From Endozoicomonas_A sp049275935 (GTDB lineage Bacteria; Pseudomonadota; Gammaproteobacteria; Pseudomonadales; Endozoicomonadaceae): a stretch of DNA of 64,000 bases. The position numbers were made by a program, and so were the translations under genes. The notes under the pieces are model-generated. The model made no database searches and was not told where the DNA came from. It worked only from the letters and a program-made list of their open reading frames with translations. Location of the stretch: positions 6,138,001-6,202,000 of the forward strand of contig NZ_CP184830.1 in NCBI RefSeq assembly GCF_049275935.1, in the 5' to 3' direction. Each line of letters starts with the position of its first letter. The stretch's first letter is position 1. This document shows, piece by piece, positions 16,246 through 22,772 of the stretch.

Positions 16246-17757
16246 TCAGGCAAGCTCTTCATCATTGTGAAGGTCAATGATCGAATCACTTCCTTTATTC
16301 GCCCGGGTTTGTTCGTTCCTGCTGGCAGCAAGACGACTGAGGTATTCACTGTCGATACCGCCAGCAATGTATTTACCATCAAAAACAGAACAGTCGAAGT
16401 CGGTAATCTCGGGATTCAACGAAGAAACAATTTTCTTCAGATCATCCAAATCCTGGAAGATCAGACGATCTGCCCCGATTTCCTGCTCAATTTCCTTATC
16501 TGTCCGATTGTAGGCTATGAGTTCTTCTGATGTCGGCATATCGATCCCGTAAACATTGGGGTAACGAATCGCAGGGGCAGCAGAGCTAAAATAGACTTTC
16601 TTTGCACCACTGTCTCTGGCCATCTCGATGATCTGCTGACAGGTTGTGCCCCTGACGATAGAGTCATCCACCAACAGCACATTCTTGCCTTCAAATTCCT
16701 GACGTATAGCACTGAGTTTTTGACGAACGGACTTCTTGCGGACCTCCTGACCAGGCATGATAAAGGTTCGACCGATATAACGGTTTTTAACAAAGCCTTC
16801 TTTGTAAGGAAGCCCCAACCGGTTGGCAATCTCCAGTGCCGATGTTCGGCTGGTGTCAGGAATAGGCATGACCACATCGATATCGTGCTCTGGCCACTCT
16901 CTGAGAATCTTGTTGGCCAGGATCTGCCCCATTCTCTGATGCGCCTGATAGACCGAAATACCGTCCACAATTGAGTCAGGCCGAGCGAGATAGACGTATT
17001 CAAACATACATGGGTGCTTGGTGCCCTCGACACACTGGAAAGTGTGCAGCTGATTGTTTGAGTCTATAAATACGGCTTCGCCTGGTTCAACGTCACGGAT
17101 CACTTCAAAACCAGAGGCACTCAGAGCGACGGATTCAGAAGCCATCATATACTCTGTACCTTTCTCGCTTTCTCGCTTACCGTAAATCAGGGGGCGGATA
17201 CCATAAGGATCACGAAAACCAATGATACCGTGACCATTGATCATAGCAACGACAGCATAACCTCCTTCACAACGCTCATAGACGCGACGAACCGCCTGAA
17301 AAAAATCTTCCGGACTGGGCTGCAACTTGCCAGACTGCTCCAGTTCATGGGCAAATACATTCAACAGAATCTCTGAATCAGAGCTGGTATTGATATGACG
17401 AAGATCTGCTTCAAAGAGCTCTTGCTTGATGCTCTGGGCATTGGTGAGATTCCCGTTATGGGCAAGGGCAACCCCGTAGGGAGAGTTCACATAGAATGGC
17501 TGGGCTTCGGCTGAGCTCGAAGTCCCTGCAGTAGGATACCGAACATGAGCGATGCCCATATTCCCTACCAGTTTTTTCATATGCCGGGTTCTGAAGACAT
17601 CACGGACCAGCCCGTTATCTTTTCTCAGATAAAAATGCCCTCCCCCCAGAGTGACCATTCCGGCTGCGTCCTGCCCCCTGTGCTGAAGCACGGTCAGCGC
17701 ATCGAACAACAGCTGGTTAACATTCACTGTCGCCGAAATACCGACAATTCCACACAT
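16246..17757 (-). CDS. purF: Amidophosphoribosyltransferase
   Basis: A 503-residue class II glutamine amidotransferase, the first committed step of purine synthesis (PRPP plus glutamine to phosphoribosylamine). The N-terminus MCGIVGI exposes the catalytic Cys after Met removal; the glutaminase residues VRYPTAGTSS and AHNGNLTN follow. The phosphoribosyltransferase domain carries the PRPP loop VLLVDDSIVRGTT. Length matches E. coli PurF (505). GAGGA lies 8 bases before the ATG. It follows cvpA in the same direction, as is usual in gammaproteobacteria, with a 175-base gap. That gap carries an inverted repeat GGCTCTAAAGC (17784) / GCTTTAGAGCC (17848) of unknown role. Confidence 0.97.
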   Translation of the reverse strand: MCGIVGISATVNVNQLLFDALTVLQHRGQDAAGMVTLGGGHFYLRKDNGLVRDVFRTRHMKKLVGNMGIAHVRYPTAGTSSSAEAQPFYVNSPYGVALAHNGNLTNAQSIKQELFEADLRHINTSSDSEILLNVFAHELEQSGKLQPSPEDFFQAVRRVYERCEGGYAVVAMINGHGIIGFRDPYGIRPLIYGKRESEKGTEYMMASESVALSASGFEVIRDVEPGEAVFIDSNNQLHTFQCVEGTKHPCMFEYVYLARPDSIVDGISVYQAHQRMGQILANKILREWPEHDIDVVMPIPDTSRTSALEIANRLGLPYKEGFVKNRYIGRTFIMPGQEVRKKSVRQKLSAIRQEFEGKNVLLVDDSIVRGTTCQQIIEMARDSGAKKVYFSSAAPAIRYPNVYGIDMPTSEELIAYNRTDKEIEQEIGADRLIFQDLDDLKKIVSSLNPEITDFDCSVFDGKYIAGGIDSEYLSRLAASRNEQTRANKGSDSIIDLHNDEELA

Positions 17758-17932
17758 TTATCACATCCTCAGGCTGGATCAGCGGCTCTAAAGCTATGGC
17801 AGGGTAACCTGAAAATCGGCTCTCCCCGCATTTTATGCTTTTGGTTGGCTTTAGAGCCTGTTTTTTCTCAAAAGTTCATTGAAAGCACTCCCTGGACGTT
17901 TGCCTGTTCCCGGGAAGCTTTCAGAGATTATT

Positions 17933-18430
17933 TCAACCGGCTTGCATCAATGGTTCAACCCACTGGACCACTGTTTGCCTGGACCAGTCTGCAAGCAGCA
18001 AAAAGTGGGGCAATAATACCGAATCTTGCCATGCTTCGTCATTCTCTAATGGGGCAAATGTCATTAGTCCCACCACAAGCACTACAAGCAGGCAGCCTCT
18101 GAGTCCTCCGAAAACCATACCCAACACCCTGTCAGTCCCAGTAAGGCCAGTGGCTTCTACCAATTCTGCAAACAAACGATTCACTAACCCCCCTACCAGT
18201 AGAGTTGCGACGAAAAGCAGGATTGATGCGGAAATTACTCTAACAGATGGGGTCTCTACATACTGGGTCAACAAGCTGGCAACACTGCCATTAAAAGTCC
18301 AGGCCACAAAAATGGCCACTACCCAAGTCAGAAGAGAAAGAACTTCCTTAAAAAAGCCACGTTTAAGGCTGATAAGAGAGGACACAGCCACTATGGCCAC
18401 AATGACCCAGTCGATCCAGGTAAACGTCAA
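17933..18430 (-). CDS. cvpA: CvpA-family membrane protein
   Basis: 165 residues with four hydrophobic segments (about 5-20, 28-48, 66-86, 106-128). It begins with FTWIDWVIVAIVAVSSLISL and contains the KRGFFKEVLSLLTW signature typical of CvpA. The start is a TTG with AGGAG 8 bases upstream. CvpA is needed for colicin V export in E. coli and is implicated in envelope stress tolerance. It lies upstream of purF on the same strand and is preceded by a strong terminator. Confidence 0.9.
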   Translation of the reverse strand: MTFTWIDWVIVAIVAVSSLISLKRGFFKEVLSLLTWVVAIFVAWTFNGSVASLLTQYVETPSVRVISASILLFVATLLVGGLVNRLFAELVEATGLTGTDRVLGMVFGGLRGCLLVVLVVGLMTFAPLENDEAWQDSVLLPHFLLLADWSRQTVVQWVEPLMQAG

Positions 18431-18491
18431 AGGAAAACTCCTGCATTAGTCTTTATTCGGGTCAGATTATCGGTTTTGGAACAGCTACTCA

Positions 18492-18535
18492 ACACACAAA
18501 AAAGCCCGTCTCTATGGACGGGCTTTTTTGTGTGT
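18492..18535. terminator. Strong bidirectional-type terminator between comEA-like gene and cvpA
   Basis: ACACACAAAAAAGCCCGTC pairs perfectly with its complement ending at 18535 around a 6-base loop, giving a G/C-rich core flanked by A- and T-runs. It is placed directly after the stop of the ComEA-like gene on the minus strand and isolates it from cvpA. Confidence 0.95.
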
Positions 18536-18542
18536 ATTATTC

Positions 18543-18827
18543 CTACTCTTCAAAAATTATTCTGGATTCGTTTTTCTTCATAAAGGCTTCACCGATGAAC
18601 TTCACCTGATCCAGGTCATCCATATTCTTGTAAGGACCATGGGCTTTTCGGTGTTTTACTATCTCTTCTGCTGTTCGTCGACCTACACCTATAAGCTTTT
18701 CGTCCAGTTCCTGAACAGTGGCTGTGTTGACATTAACGACCCATTCTTTTTCGTCGCTATTGGCAAATGAGCCTGCAGAGAACATCAAAAGACTGGAAAG
18801 AGCGATAGCTGGGAAAAAATTATTCAT
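18543..18827 (-). CDS. ComEA-like helix-hairpin-helix DNA-binding protein
   Basis: 94 residues from the ATG at 18827 (AAGGAA 9 bases upstream). A signal peptide (FFPAIALSSLLMFSAGSFA) leads into VNVNTATVQELDEKLIGVGRRTAEEIVKHRK, a helix-hairpin-helix pair that binds DNA backbone, and then DDLDQVKFIG. Exported short ComEA-type proteins ratchet incoming DNA in the periplasm during natural transformation. Here there is no adjacent competence operon, as is common for gammaproteobacterial ComEA. Confidence 0.88.
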   Translation of the reverse strand: MNNFFPAIALSSLLMFSAGSFANSDEKEWVVNVNTATVQELDEKLIGVGRRTAEEIVKHRKAHGPYKNMDDLDQVKFIGEAFMKKNESRIIFEE

Positions 18828-19044
18828 AATCAAACTTCCTTATTGATTATTTGAGTTTGGCTTTAGATATTTCTAAAACCGTTATTTTCAGTTCTAGACG
18901 GATTTTAAAAAAAAACCAAACGCATTGAAAAAAAACTATGACTATGACAGAGCCATTTGGTGTAAACGACTGATTTTATAAAGAAGTCGGGACAGTCTCC
19001 AAAATAAGTACTCAGACAGCGAAGCCAATGTTTTGACAATATAT

Positions 19045-19246
19045 AAGCATGAACAAAACTATTTCTTCAGGCTCTGACAACAAAAAGTCAAGAGTAAAAC
19101 AAGCCCTCAGGAGCCTTTCGGATTGATGACTTCGAGTATAAATTTCAGAACAAAACGAGCCGGAGTATTGAGTGCACTCATGGCTGCAACCAGTATCACC
19201 TTTTGACTCTGTATTAAACTACGCCCAGCCCTATAAATGAAACTTG
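19045..19246. repeat. 202-bp direct repeat, copy 1 (left of hicBA)
   Basis: This segment, from AAGCATGAACAAAACT to CTATAAATGAAACTTG, aligns without gaps to 20040-20241 with about ten substitutions. Both copies lie in the same orientation and bracket the hicA-hicB pair and its flanking hairpins. On the minus strand each copy carries a 24-residue ORF (19107-19181 here) beginning MSALNT and ending INPKGS, nearly identical in the two copies. Copy 1 is followed by a GC hairpin and TTACGCT. Confidence 0.85.
19107..19181 (-). CDS. Possible small protein in the 202-bp repeat, copy 1
   Basis: 24 codons, start ATG 19181, stop TGA 19107. The peptide begins MSALNTPARFVLKF and ends ILEVINPKGS. The other copy (20102-20176) differs at a single codon, Pro to Ser. 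Across the rest of the repeat the two copies differ about nine times, so the ORF portion is somewhat better preserved. There is no strong ribosome site. It could equally be the tail of a lost gene. Confidence 0.25.
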   Translation of the reverse strand: MSALNTPARFVLKFILEVINPKGS

Positions 19247-19249
19247 ATG

Positions 19250-19288
19250 TCCGCCCCGTCCTAAGGGACGGGTTTTTACGCTCATTCG
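19250..19288 (+). other. Hairpin plus TTACGCT motif at the hicB end of the cassette
   Basis: CCCCGTC-CTAA-GGGACGGG is followed by TTTTTACGCTCATTCGATAA. A matching arrangement stands at the other end of the hicAB segment (about 19996-20038: CCCCCACC-CATTTC-GGTGGGGG, then TCTTACGCTGAAGTTCGATAA), in the same orientation. Hairpins of this kind with a short conserved tail resemble the subterminal structures of IS200/IS605-type elements. No tnpA or tnpB is present. The left hairpin could also end hicB transcription only if read on the minus strand, where it lacks a T-run. Confidence 0.4.
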
Positions 19289-19292
19289 ATAA

Positions 19293-19682
19293 TTAATTAA
19301 TCGTGTCGGTGCTAATCCCTTTGCTTCTTTCCCTGCTTAGCTTTTCCTCTATCGCCTCACAAATGAACGCATTGATAGACTTTGGCCTTGTGTGATTAAG
19401 TGGTGCTTCGAGGATGGCTATGGCCATGGCCTTGTGAAGTTCCTCACCGACGCGAACATTCAGCGAGCCCTTGAATGGTTTATCAGGGGTTTTGCCTAGT
19501 TCCTCACAGTCTTTCAGGTAGTCATCTACTGACTGCTGAAATTCCTCTATCAGCTTTGGCAGCGTGTCCGCTCCATAAGTAATCAGATCTCGGATAAAGG
19601 CTACTTTGCCAAACAGCGTACCATCATCAATCTGTGGCTCTATTGTGCCTTGATAGCCCTTGTATTTGAGGTATTGAGTCAT
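19293..19682 (-). CDS. hicB: HicB-family antitoxin
   Basis: 129 residues. The N-terminal partial-RNase-H-like HicB fold is seen in YKGYQGTIEPQIDDGTLFGKVAFI. A C-terminal ribbon-helix-helix DNA-binding segment follows, SLNVRVGEELHKAMAIAILE then SINAFICEAIEEKL. It would neutralise HicA and repress the operon. It starts inside the hicA stop (ATGA overlap) with GAGGGG upstream, so the two are coupled in the order hicA-hicB. Confidence 0.92.
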   Translation of the reverse strand: MTQYLKYKGYQGTIEPQIDDGTLFGKVAFIRDLITYGADTLPKLIEEFQQSVDDYLKDCEELGKTPDKPFKGSLNVRVGEELHKAMAIAILEAPLNHTRPKSINAFICEAIEEKLSRERSKGISTDTIN

Positions 19683-19927
19683 GACAGATGCCCCTCGTTA
19701 TCCAGAAACTCAATAAGTGCCTTCAGGGCTCCCCCTTTCAGATTTTTGTCCGGGTGTGGCCTGTGCAGTCTTATCATTCGTTTCGTGTTTTTGTTGTAAA
19801 ATCGTACCCGTGAGCCAGCCTTTTCCTCCTGCTTGTAGCCAAAATAATTTAATAGTGAGCAGACATCTTTCCATGGAAAGGTGTTCGGGCCTTCCTTCAG
19901 TTTTTCAATGTTCTTTTTCTGAGCCAC
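19679..19927 (-). CDS. hicA: HicA-family mRNA interferase toxin
   Basis: 82 residues, starting at a GTG with GGAGAG 8 bases upstream. The dsRBD-like HicA fold is recognisable: LLNYFGYKQEEKAGSRVRFYNKNTK, then IRLHRPHPDKNLKGGALKALIEFL. In classical HicA the residue after GS is the catalytic His; this protein belongs to the variant group with GSR-VxF, where histidines of the LHRPHP segment are the likely active-site candidates. It cleaves mRNA when HicB is degraded. It is first in a coupled hicA-hicB operon framed by direct repeats. Confidence 0.9.
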   Translation of the reverse strand: MAQKKNIEKLKEGPNTFPWKDVCSLLNYFGYKQEEKAGSRVRFYNKNTKRMIRLHRPHPDKNLKGGALKALIEFLDNEGHLS

Positions 19928-20039
19928 AATAATTGCTCTCCAGTATGCGACTAATTATAGTCGCTTGGCTCTCTGTGGCAACTGCCGAGCTTACATCCCC
20001 CACCCATTTCGGTGGGGGTCTTACGCTGAAGTTCGATAA

Positions 20040-20241
20040 AAGCATGAATAAAACTATTTCTTCAGGCTCTGACAACAAAAAGTCAAGAGCAAAACAAACC
20101 GTCAGGAGCCTTTCGGATTGATGACTTCGAGTATAAATTTCAGAACAAAACGAGCCGAAGTATTGAGTGCACTCATGGCTGCAACCAGTATCACCTAATG
20201 ACTCTTCATTAAACTACGCACAGCCCTATAAATGAAACTTG
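20040..20241. repeat. 202-bp direct repeat, copy 2 (right of hicBA)
   Basis: This is the gapless partner of 19045-19246. It follows immediately after the second hairpin and TTCGATAA motif. Its minus-strand small ORF lies at 20102-20176. The two copies could have arisen by insertion of the hicAB segment with duplication, or could allow excision of the 0.8-kb hicAB segment by homologous recombination. Confidence 0.85.
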
Positions 20242-20336
20242 CACTATCGTTGTTGGTGCAGTTTAGATTCGTAAGGTACAAAGTAGGTAAGATAGACTGT
20301 AGGAAAGTGTGATAATGGACAAAGCAGGTGGCCTAT

Positions 20337-20771
20337 ATGCGTGACTTGTACGATACCGACTTTTACAGCTGGACCCAGAGGCAAGCAAAACTGATCCGTG
20401 AAGGTCGCCTCGCAGAACTCGATCTGGAAAATATCCTTGAGGAAATTGAGAGTATGGGTCGCAGTGATTACAGAGCTTTACAATCCCGGCTGGAAATACT
20501 CTACATGCACTTGTTGAAATGGAAGTATCAGCCAGAAAAAAGGCAGATGGGTCACAGTTGGGAACGCACCATTCGTGAGCAACGAAAACAGGCACGACGA
20601 ATTCTCCAGGATTCTCCGGGCCTCAAAAACAAAATTGATGCCATGCTTCCTGTCGCTTATAAAAGAGCCGTCGAAGATGCTACTGAAGAAACTGGACTAT
20701 CACCTTCAACCTTCCCCAAAGAGCGTCCCTGGAGCTATGAGCAAGCTATGAGCACCGAGTTCTGGCCCTGA
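20337..20771 (+). CDS. DUF29-family protein, copy 1
   Basis: 144 residues from the ATG at 20337, which has AGGTGG 7 bases upstream. The DUF29 signature is strong: LYDTDFYSWTQRQAKLIREG, then LDLENILEEIESMGRSDYRAL, a Lys/Trp-rich middle (LLKWKYQPEKRQMGHSWERTI), and a C-terminal TFPKERPWSYEQAM. DUF29 proteins are small, helical, cytoplasmic and of unknown function, and are often present in many copies in cyanobacteria and some proteobacteria. A second copy starts 70 bases downstream and a third lies at 54874. Confidence 0.9.
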   Translation: MRDLYDTDFYSWTQRQAKLIREGRLAELDLENILEEIESMGRSDYRALQSRLEILYMHLLKWKYQPEKRQMGHSWERTIREQRKQARRILQDSPGLKNKIDAMLPVAYKRAVEDATEETGLSPSTFPKERPWSYEQAMSTEFWP

Positions 20772-20840
20772 TAATTCTCCAGGCAATAATATAAACTGAA
20801 AGGTGACTATGAAATCTTATAAAAACAGCAGGTGATCTTT

Positions 20841-21275
20841 GTGCGTGATTTATACGATACCGACTTTTACAGCTGGACCCAGAGACAGGCAAAACTGATC
20901 CGTGAGGGTCGACTCGCAGAACTCGATCTGGAAAATATCCTGGAGGAAATCGAAAGCATGGGGCGCAGTGACTACAGGGCATTAGAATCCAGAATATGTT
21001 TGCTTTTCATGTATTTGTTGAAATGGCGGTACCAGCCTGAAAAAAGACAAACCGGCCACAGCTGGGAAAGGACTATCCGGGGGCAACGCAAGCAGATCAG
21101 ACGGATTCTAAGAAAAAATCCAGGACTGAAAGGCAAGCTGCCAGAAATTCTGCTTGAAGCCTACTCCGACGCTATGGAAGATGCCTCAGATGAAACAGAA
21201 CTCCCCTCCACTACTTTCCCAAAAGAATGCCCCTGGAGCTATGAGCAGGCAATGGATCCGGAATTCTGGCCTTAA
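20841..21275 (+). CDS. DUF29-family protein, copy 2
   Basis: 144 residues. The likely start is the GTG at 20841, because its upstream AGGTG and spacing copy those of the first gene. It is about three-quarters identical to copy 1, near-identical over the first 60 residues and diverging in the middle (RICLLFMYLLKWRYQPEKRQ) and in the segment ILRKNPGLKGKLPEILLEAY. This is a tandem duplication, and the pair probably forms one transcript. Its stop overlaps the stop of the convergent Uma2 gene by 4 bases. Function unknown. Confidence 0.9.
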   Translation: MRDLYDTDFYSWTQRQAKLIREGRLAELDLENILEEIESMGRSDYRALESRICLLFMYLLKWRYQPEKRQTGHSWERTIRGQRKQIRRILRKNPGLKGKLPEILLEAYSDAMEDASDETELPSTTFPKECPWSYEQAMDPEFWP

Positions 21276-21853
21276 TGCTCAACTCTTCTAATATCCTTGT
21301 AGATATCCAGAACAGAAAGTTCGAGACCGACTGAGCGCAACAGCAAAGAGTCTCCTTCTCCGTAACGCTGTGAACACCATTGTCCTCCTTCCCGTCGGTA
21401 TAGATCCACCAGAAGCTCATATTGAGAAACCAGCATGTATTCTTCCAGAGTTGCTATTTGAGTATATGCCTCAAGTTTCGCAAAACGATCATGCTGTTCT
21501 GTAGATTTTGAAAGGATCTCAATAATCAGTTTTGGATTCTCTTCAATATAATCATCACCAGAGCCACTGCCACAGGACACCATTATGTCAGGGTAAAAGA
21601 AGATATTATCGCTTTCAGAACCTGCACTGACTTTCATGTCAGAAGCAAAGACATCACAGCCAGTGCCCGATAGATGCTGATGAAGTCTCGTGGCAAGAGA
21701 AACCGTTAGCAAGTTATGCTTTCGACTGCCACCCACCATAGCGAAGACATATCCATTGATGTACTCGCTTTTCGATTCAGCCGTCTTTTCAGACTCTATA
21801 TATTCATCAACGGATAGCAGTGGATTTTTCATAGCATTTTGCATCTGGCTCAC
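21272..21853 (-). CDS. Uma2-family (DUF820) putative restriction-endonuclease-fold protein
   Basis: 193 residues. The family plan is visible: SVDEYIESEKTAESKSEYING with GYVFAMVGGSRKHN, then the PD-(D/E)xK-type core FYPDIMVSC followed by PKLIIEILSKST, with an acidic residue and Glu in strand positions, and AKLEAYTQIATLEEYMLVSQ. Uma2 proteins are widespread nuclease-fold proteins of unknown role, abundant in cyanobacteria and often mobile, like DUF29. A truncated second 5' end of this gene lies at 22628-22703 as part of a duplication. Confidence 0.88.
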   Translation of the reverse strand: MSQMQNAMKNPLLSVDEYIESEKTAESKSEYINGYVFAMVGGSRKHNLLTVSLATRLHQHLSGTGCDVFASDMKVSAGSESDNIFFYPDIMVSCGSGSGDDYIEENPKLIIEILSKSTEQHDRFAKLEAYTQIATLEEYMLVSQYELLVDLYRREGGQWCSQRYGEGDSLLLRSVGLELSVLDIYKDIRRVEH

Positions 21854-22110
21854 CGATCATTATGAAATATGAGCCGTTCAACATAGACAGGGATTAAGCA
21901 GACATCATAGCAAACGACAGCTCAATGGTAGTTCAGAACTTCTCGCTCAGATTTTGATTCGGTTTGTCTGGACTGATCCATCCAGTCCACCACATCAGAG
22001 GTTGGATTAAAACCATTCACACAGCTGGAAAGCAGATTTCTCAGATCGGTAAAACGTCCATTTCTTGCCACCTCGAAAACAGTTTCCAGGGCCGGACTAT
22101 AGTTACTCCA
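21778..22110. repeat. 333-bp partial duplication, left copy (uma2 start plus capD-like 3' end)
   Basis: This block matches 22628-22961 in the same orientation with scattered substitutions. It comprises the first ~75 bases of the Uma2 gene, the short spacer, and about 200 bases of the 3' end of the WbpM/CapD-type gene (minus strand), which is a dead fragment here and intact in the right copy. The HigA-like gene lies between the two copies. Confidence 0.9.
21915..22110 (-). pseudogene. 3'-terminal fragment of the WbpM/CapD-type dehydratase gene
   Basis: It matches about the last 65 codons of the full gene at 22773-24803, including the region encoding the family's end (...DVVDWMDQSRQ). It has no start and is cut sharply at TTACTCCA (22110), where the sequence switches to the HigA upstream region. 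It arose with the 333-bp duplication. Confidence 0.85.
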
Positions 22111-22158
22111 CGAGGGCTACGATGAAAGCACCAAACGCTGCCGGAAAGGAGGAAGTCT

Positions 22159-22611
22159 GTGGACCTTAACGATTCAAAAGGCATGGCCGAATTAACCCGG
22201 CGTTTTCACCATTTACTGGAAGTTGCCCCCTTTCTGGAAGGCATCAATAACGAAAACGAATATCAACAGGCCCTTGGCGCCACGGAACTGCTGTACAGAA
22301 CCATCGGCGATAACCCGAATGATCCCAGAAATCTCCTTCTGGATATGATCGCCCAGAAAATAGAGCACTATGAATACCAGACAGACCCGGTGCTTTCCCA
22401 GTGGGACCAACAGGATGGCACAATTGCCCTGATCAAAGTATTAATGCGCCAGCACGGCCTGACTCAGGCCGAACTGCCTGAGATCGGCAGCCAGGGTGTT
22501 GTTTCGGAAGTATTAAACGGCAAGCGACCGCTGAACCTGCGACAGATGCAAAGCCTGACTAAACGGTTTGATTTGCCGGTGACTCTTTTTCTGGAGCATG
22601 AGGGGCATTGA
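22159..22611 (+). CDS. HigA-like antitoxin with HTH domain
   Basis: 150 residues, starting at a GTG with AAAGGAGG about 7 bases upstream. The N-terminal helices (residues 8-85) end in an acidic linker. The C-terminal third is an XRE/HigA helix-turn-helix: IALIKVLMRQHGLTQAELPEI then GVVSEVLNGKRPLNLRQM. This is the architecture of HigA antitoxins of the 130-150-residue group. No complete toxin gene is adjacent. Upstream, an in-frame stretch reading HEGYDESTKRCRKGG overlaps the start and is cut off at 22111 by the duplication boundary; it may be the tail of a lost toxin. Confidence 0.8.
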   Translation: MDLNDSKGMAELTRRFHHLLEVAPFLEGINNENEYQQALGATELLYRTIGDNPNDPRNLLLDMIAQKIEHYEYQTDPVLSQWDQQDGTIALIKVLMRQHGLTQAELPEIGSQGVVSEVLNGKRPLNLRQMQSLTKRFDLPVTLFLEHEGH

Positions 22612-22627
22612 TTGTTGTTGTTCTGAA

Positions 22628-22703
22628 CAGCCGTCTTTTCAGACTCTAAATATTCATCAACGGATAACAGTGGATTTTTCATAGCATTTTGCATCTGGCT
22701 CAC
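22628..22703 (-). pseudogene. 5' fragment of a Uma2 gene
   Basis: The first ~25 codons (MSQMQNAMKNPLLSVDEYLE...) repeat the start of the Uma2 gene at 21853, then the frame runs into unrelated sequence next to the higA stop. It forms the left end of the right copy of the 333-bp duplication. Confidence 0.85.
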
Positions 22704-22772
22704 CGATCATTTCAGAAATATGAGCCGTTCAATATAGTCAGGGATTAAGCAGAAATCATAGCAAACGACAAA

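Noticed and set aside
17545..18102. 185-codon plus-strand frame spanning the purF-cvpA junction
   Set aside because: It covers the ends of two well-supported minus-strand genes and has no family signature.
19679..19927. HicA inactive because the canonical catalytic His (GSH) is Arg
   Set aside because: The GSR-VxF form with LHRPHP downstream is, as far as I recall, a recurrent HicA subgroup, so the change alone does not argue for inactivation.
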